Origin: an uncultured Paracoccaceae bacterium
GTDB lineage: Bacteria > Pseudomonadota > Alphaproteobacteria > Rhodobacterales > Rhodobacteraceae
Assembly: GCA_947501355.1 (NCBI GenBank)
Contig: CANMVA010000001.1
Coordinates: 2,255,492 to 2,319,491 of the forward strand
DNA: 64,000 bases
Reading direction: 5' to 3'
Shown here: positions 55,444 through 63,073 of the stretch, in pieces
Layout: each line of letters begins with the position of its first letter
Numbering within the stretch: position 1 is the first letter of the stretch
Position numbers and translations under genes: made by a program
The notes under the pieces: generated by a model
What the model was told of the DNA's origin: nothing
What the model saw: only the letters and a program-made list of their open reading frames with translations
The model's database searches: none

Positions 55444-55698
55444 TCAGCTGATCTCCAACGCCAATGCGTGAATGCGCCCGACCAGATCGGCGCCAAGGGC
55501 CTTGTGCACGGCGCGGTGCCGCTCGATCCGGCTCATCGGGCCGAACGCATCGGCTTTGATCCGCACACGGAAATGGCTCTCGCCGCCTTCCTGATAGCCG
55601 GCATGCCCTCGGTGACTTTCGCTTTCGTCAATTACTTCAAGGGATTGCGGTGCGAAGCTCACCTCAAGCGCTGTTCTGATTTCTTCCGTTCTCGACAT
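55444..55698 (-). CDS. bolA: BolA-family protein
   Basis: The 84-residue protein matches BolA: SLEVIDESESHRGHAG (class II-like loop with the metal-binding His), ESHFRVRIKADAF, and SRIERHRAVHKALGADLVGRIHALALE with the nucleic-acid-type helix-turn-helix-like segment. BolA proteins pair with monothiol glutaredoxins in Fe-S handling and act as regulators. It is divergent from the J-domain gene, sharing a 76-base gap. The bolA / J-domain / cobS / cobT neighbourhood recurs in alphaproteobacteria. Confidence 0.93.
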   Translation of the reverse strand: MSRTEEIRTALEVSFAPQSLEVIDESESHRGHAGYQEGGESHFRVRIKADAFGPMSRIERHRAVHKALGADLVGRIHALALEIS

Positions 55699-55774
55699 TT
55701 TTTCGCCCCGCCCCCTTCAATCTCGGCCCGGACAGTCTAAACTCCCTGTTCCGAGTCGAAAAGGTGTCCCTGAT

Positions 55775-56404
55775 ATGTCCAAAGACGATCCCTTCGGGTT
55801 TGATATGTCCGTCTCTTCTGCCAAGAAGAAGAACACCCGCGGCCGCCGCGGCATGTCCGGCGCATTTGAGACCTCGACCCGTGTGTGCGACAAGCCCGGC
55901 TGTCAGGAAGCGGGTAAATATCGCGCGCCGAAATCGCCCGATATCCTCGATGATTATTTCTGGTTCTGCAAAGACCATGTCCGCGAATATAACCTGAAAT
56001 GGAACTTCTTTGACGGCACCTCGGACGAGGCGTTCAACGAACAGATGGACAAGGACCGCGTCTGGGAGCGCGAGACAAAACCCTTCGGCAAGCAGACCGA
56101 CGAACAGCGTGCCTGGGCGCGTCTGGGCGTGAACGATGCCCATGAAGTGCTCGGAGCCAATGCCACACGCAACCCCGGCAAATCGATCACCGGCACCCGA
56201 AAGCTGCCCCCAACCGAGCGGCGCGCGATTGAAATTCTTGAGGCCAAGGACCATTGGACCAAGGCCGAGATCCGCAAAAGCTACAAGGCGCTGATCAAGA
56301 TCCTGCACCCGGATATGAATGGCGGCGACCGCTCGGACGAAGAGAAGTTGCAGGAAGTTGTCTGGGCCTGGGATCAGATCAAGGAAAGCCGCAGCTTCAA
56401 GTGA
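55775..56404 (+). CDS. J-domain (DnaJ-like) protein
   Basis: The 209-residue protein has a J-domain at the C-terminal end (about 145-209; AIEILEAKDHWTKAEIRKSYKALIKILHPDMNGG, with the diagnostic HPD) rather than at the N-end as in DnaJ. The N-terminal part has a short Lys/Arg-rich tail and a conserved region with C38-xxxx-C43 and a further Cys (DYFWFCKDH), possibly metal-binding. Such proteins are co-chaperones that stimulate an Hsp70. The client is unknown. Placement before cobS is conserved in relatives. Confidence 0.9.
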   Translation: MSKDDPFGFDMSVSSAKKKNTRGRRGMSGAFETSTRVCDKPGCQEAGKYRAPKSPDILDDYFWFCKDHVREYNLKWNFFDGTSDEAFNEQMDKDRVWERETKPFGKQTDEQRAWARLGVNDAHEVLGANATRNPGKSITGTRKLPPTERRAIEILEAKDHWTKAEIRKSYKALIKILHPDMNGGDRSDEEKLQEVVWAWDQIKESRSFK

Positions 56405-56411
56405 GCCCCCG

Positions 56412-56430
56412 CCCCGGACGCGATCCGGGG
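56412..56430. terminator. Perfect GC hairpin after the J-domain gene
   Basis: CCCCGGA-CGCGA-TCCGGGG forms seven perfect pairs with a five-base loop, eight bases after the J-domain stop. No T-run follows, so it may stabilise mRNA or act only weakly in termination. It lies between two convergent genes. Confidence 0.4.
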
Positions 56431-56454
56431 TCTCAGCCCCGTCTCACCCCGCCT

Positions 56455-56961
56455 TTAAAACTCGATCTCGCCATAGCCAAAGATCGAGCGACGCTCGATC
56501 TGCCAGGGCCTGCATAGCCAATGCACCAAGGCGAGCGTGCCCACCGCACTCATCGCCACCAAAGGTGACTTCGCGATGGTGCCTGCGATGATGATGACGC
56601 CAAAGGTCGTCCCCCAAAGCGGCATGTTCAGCGTGCCGGTAATGACGCCAGCTAGGAACAGCACCCAAAGCCCTGCAACGCCCGTGCGCAGCAGCCCGAC
56701 AAAGCCTCCATGGCCAAAATGTTTGCGCATGAAGAAGACGAGCGCCCCCATGACCATTGTGCCGGTAAAGATCAGCCAACGCTCTTGCCGCGCCCAATCG
56801 CCAAGGCCGGCGGAACTGCGCCATGACAGGGTGTCCAAAGCAGACCATGACAGGAACATGCCAAACAGCGCGCCCACAAGGAACGCTGCCAAGAGCTTGC
56901 CTTCGCCGGGACTGATCCGGCGCGATAGCCCTTTCACATGGGAACTCAGCACATTTCTCAT
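56455..56961 (-). CDS. Membrane protein, unknown function
   Basis: From the ATG at 56961 the protein has about 168 residues and four hydrophobic segments (roughly 22-42, 62-80, 92-112 and 118-150). A short basic N-terminus (SSHVKGLSRRISPGEGK) faces the cytoplasm. The C-terminal end (RPWQIERRSIFGYGEIEF) is soluble. I recognise no family. In-frame TTG and GTG codons further up (56982 and 56979) are alternative starts, and no strong ribosome site decides. It is convergent with the J-domain gene and divergent from cobS. Confidence 0.65.
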   Translation of the reverse strand: MRNVLSSHVKGLSRRISPGEGKLLAAFLVGALFGMFLSWSALDTLSWRSSAGLGDWARQERWLIFTGTMVMGALVFFMRKHFGHGGFVGLLRTGVAGLWVLFLAGVITGTLNMPLWGTTFGVIIIAGTIAKSPLVAMSAVGTLALVHWLCRPWQIERRSIFGYGEIEF

Positions 56962-57120
56962 CAAATGCGCGATACGCACCAATCATGGCAAAAATAGGGA
57001 AACCTCCCCAAGAATGCGCGGGGTTTTCGTTTCTATAACCGCCGCCCTTCCCCTTGCCCTTGTCCGCGATATGTTGCACCACGGGCCAAGGCCCAAAGGG
57101 GCACGCAGGAAGGACCGAAC

Positions 57121-58107
57121 ATGGCAGACGGCACGATGGATATCAGCGCAAAACCGACCGAAGAGATTTCTGTTCGCGAGGTCTTCGGAATTGACACCAA
57201 CATGGTTGTCAAAGGCTTTGCCGAGCGCACTGACCGCGTGCCTGAGATCGACAGCACCTACAAGTTCGACCCCGACACCACGCTCGCCATTCTCGCCGGG
57301 TTCTCGCACAATCGTCGTGTAATGATCCAAGGCTATCACGGCACGGGCAAATCGACCCATATCGAACAGGTCGCCGCCCGCCTGAACTGGCCCACGGTGC
57401 GTGTGAACCTCGACAGCCATATCAGCCGGATCGACCTGATCGGCAAGGATGCGATCAAGCTGAAAGACGGCAAGCAAGTTACTGATTTCCAAGAGGGAAT
57501 CCTGCCATGGGCGCTGCGCAATCCCTGCGCGATCGTGTTCGACGAATATGATGCGGGCCGCGCGGACGTGATGTTCGTCATCCAGCGCGTGCTGGAGGTG
57601 GACGGCAAACTGACCCTGCTCGACCAGAACCAGGTGATTGAACCGCACCCCCATTTCCGCATCTTCGCGACCGCCAATACCGTGGGTTTGGGCGACACGA
57701 CCGGCCTCTATCACGGCACCCAGCAGATCAACCAGGGCCAGATGGACCGGTGGAGCCTTGTGGCCACGCTCAACTACCTCTCCGTTGAAGCAGAAGCCGC
57801 CATCGTGCTGGCCAAATCGCCCCATTACAACACCGCTGAGGGCCGCACGACCGTCCAGCGCATGGTCACCGTCGCGGACCTGACCCGGACTGCCTTCATG
57901 AACGGCGATCTCAGCACCGTGATGAGCCCGCGGACCGTGATCGCATGGGCCCAGAATGCCGAGATTTTCCGCAATGTCGGCTACGCCTTCCGACTGTCCT
58001 TCCTCAACAAATGCGACGAGCTTGAGCGCCAGACCGTGGCCGAGTTCTACCAGCGTTGCTTTGATGAAGAGCTGCCCGAAAGTGCCGCCAGCATGAGCCT
58101 CGGCTAA
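57121..58107 (+). CDS. cobS: Cobaltochelatase subunit CobS (AAA+ ATPase)
   Basis: CobS and CobT form the ATP-driven part of the aerobic cobaltochelatase that inserts cobalt into hydrogenobyrinate a,c-diamide with CobN. The 328-residue protein has Walker [10 protein letters not shown] (71-79), Walker [14 protein letters not shown] (about 139-151) and sensor I FATANT. AGGAAGGA lies six bases before the ATG. cobT follows, but with a small gene in between. CobN is not in the window, and some bacteria with CobST lack the rest of the cobalamin pathway. Confidence 0.95.
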   Translation: MADGTMDISAKPTEEISVREVFGIDTNMVVKGFAERTDRVPEIDSTYKFDPDTTLAILAGFSHNRRVMIQGYHGTGKSTHIEQVAARLNWPTVRVNLDSHISRIDLIGKDAIKLKDGKQVTDFQEGILPWALRNPCAIVFDEYDAGRADVMFVIQRVLEVDGKLTLLDQNQVIEPHPHFRIFATANTVGLGDTTGLYHGTQQINQGQMDRWSLVATLNYLSVEAEAAIVLAKSPHYNTAEGRTTVQRMVTVADLTRTAFMNGDLSTVMSPRTVIAWAQNAEIFRNVGYAFRLSFLNKCDELERQTVAEFYQRCFDEELPESAASMSLG

Positions 58108-58215
58108 GCCACCTCTCCCAAAAACGCTTGGTTTGACAGGCCTTGGCCGCGCCGTCAGGGCTGTCTACATTTTCGCCACACCCGTTAACTGTTCTTAAAG
58201 AGCCCAATTGTTAGA

Positions 58216-58245
58216 CATGTTTTCAGCAGTAAAGTTGAAAACATG
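58216..58245 (+). promoter_or_regulatory. Inverted repeat including the start codon of the gene between cobS and cobT
   Basis: CATGTTTTCA (58216-58225) and TGAAAACATG (58236-58245) are perfect ten-base inverted arms around a ten-base spacer, and the right arm ends in the ATG of the gene at 58243. In RNA this would hide the start codon, and the only ribosome-site-like bases (AGTAAAG) lie in the loop. In DNA it would be a dimeric-protein site. Either reading implies regulation of this gene. Confidence 0.55.
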
Positions 58246-58656
58246 GGCAGAAAAATAACAATAATGCTCATATTGGGTCTGATCGGACTTGGACCTGTTA
58301 TGGGCAGCGCGCAACCTTGGCCGACCTCTCCATCCGAGAGGGTTCAGGTCTTCGCCACCTGCGCCGGACGTCTCTCGGCTTTTGTGGATCATCAGCGCAC
58401 GATCGGCGGACTGGTCCCCGAACAGCTCGAAACCCAGCGCGGCAACTTCGAGGCGCTGCTGAGCGCCACCATCCCTGATGCAGTTGATTACGGCCTGCCC
58501 CAGGCGCAAGCGATGGATTGGCAAATCCACGCCAAGCTGGCCCAATCGAAACTACTGATGCGCGCGGATTTCTACGGCGACGCCGTCATCAAAGCCAAAG
58601 CCCGCGAAGCCGCTGACGCCTTCTTGCGCGAATGCGACAGGTTTTTGCTGGGCTAG
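58243..58656 (+). CDS. Small exported protein of unknown function between cobS and cobT
   Basis: The 137-residue protein has a clear Sec signal peptide (GRKITIMLILGLIGLGPVMGSAQ; basic start, hydrophobic core, cleavage near SAQ). The mature part is helical, with two cysteines (ATCAG and RECDRF) that could form a disulfide, and no motif I recognise. It interrupts the usual cobS-cobT pairing and does not look like a cobaltochelatase part, which would be cytoplasmic. The start lies inside a perfect inverted repeat, and a related GTTTTCA...TGAAAAC repeat lies beyond its 3' end. Confidence 0.72.
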   Translation: MGRKITIMLILGLIGLGPVMGSAQPWPTSPSERVQVFATCAGRLSAFVDHQRTIGGLVPEQLETQRGNFEALLSATIPDAVDYGLPQAQAMDWQIHAKLAQSKLLMRADFYGDAVIKAKAREAADAFLRECDRFLLG

Positions 58657-58765
58657 GGCCAAACTTTCCGATTTATCACCTCCAATTTCTTTAATTTTTC
58701 GTTTAAAAACAGACCGCTATTAGCCTCTCTAGTATTATGTTAAGTCTGCAAAAAAAACCTTTAAT

Positions 58766-58791
58766 GTTTTCAACAAGGGCCTCCTGAAAAC
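58766..58791 (+). repeat. Inverted repeat GTTTTCA/TGAAAAC upstream of cobT
   Basis: GTTTTCA (58766-58772) and TGAAAAC (58785-58791) are seven-base inverted arms around 12 bases. The same arms form the core of the inverted repeat at 58216-58245. It lies in an AT-rich 233-base gap before cobT. Confidence 0.45.
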
Positions 58792-58793
58792 CC

Positions 58794-58811
58794 GGTTTCG
58801 CATGCGAAACC
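58794..58811 (+). promoter_or_regulatory. 18-bp perfect palindrome upstream of cobT
   Basis: GGTTTCGCATGCGAAACC is perfectly self-complementary over 18 bases, with no spacer, 79 bases before the cobT ATG. An uninterrupted palindrome of this length is unlikely by chance in a gap of 233 bases and suits a dimeric DNA-binding protein. No matching regulator gene is nearby. Confidence 0.5.
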
Positions 58812-58889
58812 ACCTCCTGCTTTTCCATTGGCCCTCGGCAGGGGTTTGACCTAGGTTATGCGCCAACACCTCGCTTTCGGACGCTGCGC

Positions 58890-60764
58890 ATGCAACAAAA
58901 TGACAACCCCGCCGATCCTTTCAAAAAGGCGCTCGCTGAAGCCACCAAGGTGATGGCGGATGATCCCGAATTGTCGGTTACGTATTCGGTCGATCCTCCG
59001 GGTCAGACCAATGATTCCGTACGTCTGCCGCAAGTCACCCGTCGCATGACCCGCGAGGAGGTCTTGCTGGCCCGCGGCACTGCCGACGCCTATGCGCTGC
59101 GCCACAAGTTCCACAATGCGGCAACCTATAATCGCTATGCGCCCCAAGGCCAGATGGCCCGCGATCTTTATGACGCCATGGAAACCGCCCGCTGCGAGGC
59201 CGTCGGCGCGCACGCCATGCCCGGCACCGCGGGCAACATCGACGCCAAAATCGCCAATGAGGCGCAACGCCGGGGCTATGACCAGATCAAGGAGGCCTCC
59301 GAGGCCCCGCTGGCCACCGCCGCAGGCTATCTCATTCGTCACCTCGCCACGGGTCGCGACCTGCCCCCCGGCGCGCGCAACGTGATGGAGCTGTGGCAGG
59401 GCTTTATCGAGGATCAGGCGGGCGGCACGCTCGAAGACCTTGAGGCCACGCTGGCCGATCAAACGGCTTTTGCGAAACTCACCCGGCGCATCATCGAAGA
59501 TCTGGGCTATGGCGATCAGTTGGGCGACGATCCCGACAGCACCGACGAGGAAGATCAGGACACCGCCGAGGAAGACGCGCAAGACGAATCCGAGCCGGAC
59601 AGTACCGGGTCAGATGACAATGACGACGAGGATATGGAAGCCTCCCCCGAGCAGTCTCAAGAAGAACAGCAGGACGCCTCCCAAGCCTCGGTCACTTTGG
59701 ATGATATGGCCGAAGCCGAGATGGGCGAAGAAGCCGAGATGCCCGAGGGCGAAAGCCCGCTGGAGCCGCCCCAACCTGCGCCTATTTCGGACGCTGACCC
59801 CAATTATGACGTCTTTCAAACCGATAATGACGAAGAGATCATGGCCGAAGAGCTGGCTGAACCCGCCGAGCTGGAACGCCTGCGCGCCTATCTCGACCAG
59901 CAGTTGGAGCCCTTGAAAGGCGCGGTTTCGCGCCTTGCCAACAAGCTCCAGCGCCGCTTGCAAGCCCAGCAAAACCGCTCGTGGGAGTTCGACCGCGAGG
60001 AGGGCATGCTGGACGCCGGCCGCCTCGCCCGCGTGATCGCCAACCCCACAACGCCCCTGTCCTTCAAGGTCGAAAAAGACACCGAATTTCGCGACACCGT
60101 CGTGACCCTCCTGCTGGATAACTCCGGCTCCATGCGCGGCCGCCCGATCTCCATCGCGGCCATCTGTGCCGATGTTCTGGCCCGCACGCTTGAGCGCTGT
60201 CAGGTCAAGGTCGAAATCCTCGGCTTCACGACCCGCGCCTGGAAAGGCGGCCTTTGCCGCGAGCAATGGCTGGCCGAAGGCCGCCCGCAACAGCCCGGCC
60301 GTCTCAACGATCTGCGCCACATCATCTACAAATCCGCTGACGCCCCTTGGCGCCGCGTCCGCCCCAATCTGGGCCTGATGATGAAAGAAGGCCTGCTCAA
60401 GGAAAACATCGACGGCGAGGCGCTGGAATGGGCCCACCGCCGCATGGTCAACCGCCCCGAGGCGCGAAAGATCCTGATGGTGATCAGCGACGGCGCACCG
60501 GTGGACGACTCAACTTTGTCCGTTAACCCCGCGAATTACCTCGAAAAACACCTGCGCGACGTGATCGCCATGGTCGAGAAACGCAAAGCGGTTGAGCTGA
60601 TTGCAATCGGCATCGGCCACGACGTGACCCGTTATTACGACCGCGCCGTCACCATCACCGATGTCGAACAACTCGCCGGGGCCATGACCGAACAACTGGC
60701 CGCTCTCTTCGACAGCGACCCCCGCGCCCGCGCGAAATTCATGGGGCTCAAGAAGGCCAGCTGA
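58890..60764 (+). CDS. cobT: Cobaltochelatase subunit CobT (VWA domain)
   Basis: CobT is the partner ring of CobS in aerobic cobaltochelatase. The 624-residue protein has a folded N-terminal region (about 1-200), a very acidic Asp/Glu-rich linker (about 210-330; e.g. [12 protein letters not shown]) and a C-terminal von Willebrand A domain with MIDAS motif [10 protein letters not shown] (about 409-418), as in MgD/CobT proteins. The MIDAS domain is thought to dock on CobN. Its TGA overlaps the next ATG by one base. Confidence 0.95.
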   Translation: MQQNDNPADPFKKALAEATKVMADDPELSVTYSVDPPGQTNDSVRLPQVTRRMTREEVLLARGTADAYALRHKFHNAATYNRYAPQGQMARDLYDAMETARCEAVGAHAMPGTAGNIDAKIANEAQRRGYDQIKEASEAPLATAAGYLIRHLATGRDLPPGARNVMELWQGFIEDQAGGTLEDLEATLADQTAFAKLTRRIIEDLGYGDQLGDDPDSTDEEDQDTAEEDAQDESEPDSTGSDDNDDEDMEASPEQSQEEQQDASQASVTLDDMAEAEMGEEAEMPEGESPLEPPQPAPISDADPNYDVFQTDNDEEIMAEELAEPAELERLRAYLDQQLEPLKGAVSRLANKLQRRLQAQQNRSWEFDREEGMLDAGRLARVIANPTTPLSFKVEKDTEFRDTVVTLLLDNSGSMRGRPISIAAICADVLARTLERCQVKVEILGFTTRAWKGGLCREQWLAEGRPQQPGRLNDLRHIIYKSADAPWRRVRPNLGLMMKEGLLKENIDGEALEWAHRRMVNRPEARKILMVISDGAPVDDSTLSVNPANYLEKHLRDVIAMVEKRKAVELIAIGIGHDVTRYYDRAVTITDVEQLAGAMTEQLAALFDSDPRARAKFMGLKKAS

Positions 60765-62551
60765 TGTTTCAGACCTTCACGGCCAGCACCTCCCCCGACG
60801 ACGGCCCGCCGCGGCTGGCCGCCCTTCGGTCGGTCATTAGAGACGGGGGTCTGAGCGGCTTTCTTGTCCCCCGCGCCGATGCCCATCAGGGTGAATACGT
60901 GGCCCCCCGTGATGCCCGGCTGGCCTGGCTCACGGGCTTCACAGGCTCTGCCGGTTTCGCTGCGATACTGGCCGATCACGCGGGCGTCTTCATCGACGGG
61001 CGCTACCGCGTTCAGATCAAATCGCAGGTCGCCGATGTCTTCACCCCGGTCCCTTGGCCCGAGACGAAGCTCGCTGATTGGCTGATTGAGCATCTAGAGG
61101 CTGGTGCAGTGGTCGGCTATGACGACTGGCTACACACCCAGTCTGAGGTCGACCGTCTGCAAGACCGCCTTGAGGCGCAGGACATCACGCTAAAGCCGGT
61201 TCCCAACCTCGTGGACCGCAACTGGGAGGATCAGCCCGATCCGCCATCTGGCAAGATCATTCCCTACCCCCTTGAATTTGCAGGGGAAAGCCACGCCGAA
61301 AAATGCAAGCGCATCGCAGCTGACATCGCAAAAGACGGACAAGACGCCGCCGTCCTGACCCTGCCCGACAGCATCGCGTGGCTGCTGAATATCCGGGGCA
61401 CGGATATCGAACGCAACCCCGTCGCCCATGCCTTCGCGATCCTGCACAAGGACGCGACCGTCGACCTCTATGTCTATGGCGACAAGGCCGCCGATCTGGG
61501 CGATCATCTGAGCGATGACATCCGCCTCCACCCCGTTGCCGCGTTTGAGGAGGCGCTGGCCGCCCTAACAGGCACGATCCGCGTCGACCCGGCCACCGCC
61601 CCCGCCCGCATCTTCACCAAGATCACCGCTGAGATCGCCCGCGCCGATGATCCCTGCATCCTGCCGAAAGCCTGCAAGAACGCGACGGAGATTGAAGGCA
61701 CCCGCATCGCGCATCTGCGCGACGCCGCCGCGATGGTGGAATTCCTCGCCTGGCTCGACGCCCAGCCCGCCGGCAGCCTCACCGAGATCGCCGTCGTCAA
61801 AGAGCTTGAGGCCCACCGCCGCGCCACCAATATGCTGCGCGACATCAGTTTCGAGACGATCAGCGGCGCCGGCCCCAACGCCGCCATCGTCCATTACCGC
61901 GTGACGGAAGATACAGATCGCGCCGTGAACGAGGGTGAGTTGCTGCTGGTCGACAGCGGTGGGCAATATATTGACGGGACGACCGATATTACCCGCACGG
62001 TGCCCATCGGCATGCCGGAGCCGATCCACCGCAGCTGTTTCACCCGTGTGCTGCAAGGCATGATCGCCATCAGCCGCGCGCGCTTTCCCAAAGGCCTTGC
62101 GGGCCGCGATCTGGACGCGCTGGCGCGCTTCCCGCTTTGGACTGCGGGGTTGGATTATGACCACGGCACGGGGCACGGCGTTGGCACCTATCTCAGCGTC
62201 CACGAAGGCCCCCAACGAATCTCCCGCATCTCCGACGTGGCGTTGAAGCCCGGTATGATCCTGTCAAACGAGCCCGGTTACTACCGCGAAGGCGCGTTCG
62301 GCATCCGGATCGAGAACCTGATCGTGGTGCGCGAAGCCTCCAAGATCGAAGGCGCAGACGCCCGCGAGATGCTCGATTTCGAGACGCTTACCTTTGTGCC
62401 CATCGACCGCCGTCTCATCGTGGCCGAGATGCTCTCACCCGATGAGCGCGCCTGGATAAACGCCTATCACCAAACGGTTTTCGACAAGATCGCCGATAGT
62501 GTTGGCGCTGAGGCGCGCGATTGGCTAGAACGAGCCACCGCGCCTGTGTGA
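60764..62551 (+). CDS. Xaa-Pro aminopeptidase (aminopeptidase P, M24B)
   Basis: The 595-residue protein is of the long three-domain type: two creatinase-N-like domains (about 1-300) and the C-terminal pita-bread catalytic domain. The metal ligands are seen in LLLVDSGGQYIDGTTDITRT (two Asp), GTGHGVGTYLSVHEGP (His), and ILSNEPGYYREGAFGIRIEN (two Glu). It cleaves the bond before proline at peptide N-termini and probably acts in the cytoplasm. The ATG overlaps the cobT stop (TGATG), so it is translated from the same message. Confidence 0.95.
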   Translation: MFQTFTASTSPDDGPPRLAALRSVIRDGGLSGFLVPRADAHQGEYVAPRDARLAWLTGFTGSAGFAAILADHAGVFIDGRYRVQIKSQVADVFTPVPWPETKLADWLIEHLEAGAVVGYDDWLHTQSEVDRLQDRLEAQDITLKPVPNLVDRNWEDQPDPPSGKIIPYPLEFAGESHAEKCKRIAADIAKDGQDAAVLTLPDSIAWLLNIRGTDIERNPVAHAFAILHKDATVDLYVYGDKAADLGDHLSDDIRLHPVAAFEEALAALTGTIRVDPATAPARIFTKITAEIARADDPCILPKACKNATEIEGTRIAHLRDAAAMVEFLAWLDAQPAGSLTEIAVVKELEAHRRATNMLRDISFETISGAGPNAAIVHYRVTEDTDRAVNEGELLLVDSGGQYIDGTTDITRTVPIGMPEPIHRSCFTRVLQGMIAISRARFPKGLAGRDLDALARFPLWTAGLDYDHGTGHGVGTYLSVHEGPQRISRISDVALKPGMILSNEPGYYREGAFGIRIENLIVVREASKIEGADAREMLDFETLTFVPIDRRLIVAEMLSPDERAWINAYHQTVFDKIADSVGAEARDWLERATAPV

Positions 62552-62611
62552 CACATCCCTGTCACACAGCTAGCACAGATAGACATCCGACAGTTAGGTA
62601 GGGGAACGCAT

Positions 62612-62953
62612 ATGGCTGATCACATCAAGATTCACAAAGCGGACGGCACTTGGGTGGTGCGCGCTGCGGGCGCTGTTCTGGGTGAAAGCGGCAATGCGCT
62701 GGAACTGCACGAAGGTGCCGCCCCGCCCGTGATCTACTTCCCCCGCGAGGATTTCGCGATGGCCTTCCTGTCGCCCTCAGATCGCACCAGCACCTGCCCC
62801 CATAAGGGCAAGGCGACCTATTACACGATCGAAGCAAAAAGCGGCCCGATCAAGGACGCCGTCTGGTCCTACGAGACCCCCATCGACGGGATGGAGCGCA
62901 TTGCAGGTCACCTGGCCTTCTACACCGACCGCGTTACAGTCGAGCAGGTCTAA
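62612..62953 (+). CDS. DUF427 family protein
   Basis: The 113-residue protein matches DUF427: VVRAAGAVLGESGNALELHEG at the N-end, VIYFPREDFAM, and the conserved STCPHKGKATYYTIEA with the Cys-Pro-His-Lys-Gly core, then DAVWSYETP. The family is small, beta-rich and without an established function. A purine-rich run (AGGTAGGGG) lies eight bases before the ATG. It may belong to the transcript of the preceding aminopeptidase gene, 60 bases upstream. Confidence 0.87.
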   Translation: MADHIKIHKADGTWVVRAAGAVLGESGNALELHEGAAPPVIYFPREDFAMAFLSPSDRTSTCPHKGKATYYTIEAKSGPIKDAVWSYETPIDGMERIAGHLAFYTDRVTVEQV

Positions 62954-62962
62954 CCCTTCGCT

Positions 62963-63000
62963 TTTTCAAAGTATCCCTGGGGGGTCTGGGGGGCTGGCCG
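62963..63000 (-). repeat. 3'-flank element, type B copy 3 (degenerate)
   Basis: Read on the minus strand, 74 bases beyond the ClC-gene stop, the sequence CCAGACCCCCCAGGGATACTTTG matches the core of the type B elements (CCAGACCCC then RGRRTAYTTT). The left hairpin arm is worn. It has the same orientation relative to the preceding gene as the other copies. Confidence 0.4.
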
Positions 63001-63073
63001 CTTACGGTGATTTGCTACGCAATTCACCTCTCGCGCGACGCGTTTTCAAGAAAAGCGCTTGCCCAGCTCCGGT

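Noticed and set aside
57000-57120. Search for a cobalamin riboswitch before cobS
   Set aside because: No B12-box-like sequence is visible. The 159 bases before cobS are ordinary intergenic DNA.
58851-59582. 243-codon frame opposite the start of cobT
   Set aside because: Antisense to cobT. It looks hydrophobic only because the cobT sequence is acidic and Ala-rich.
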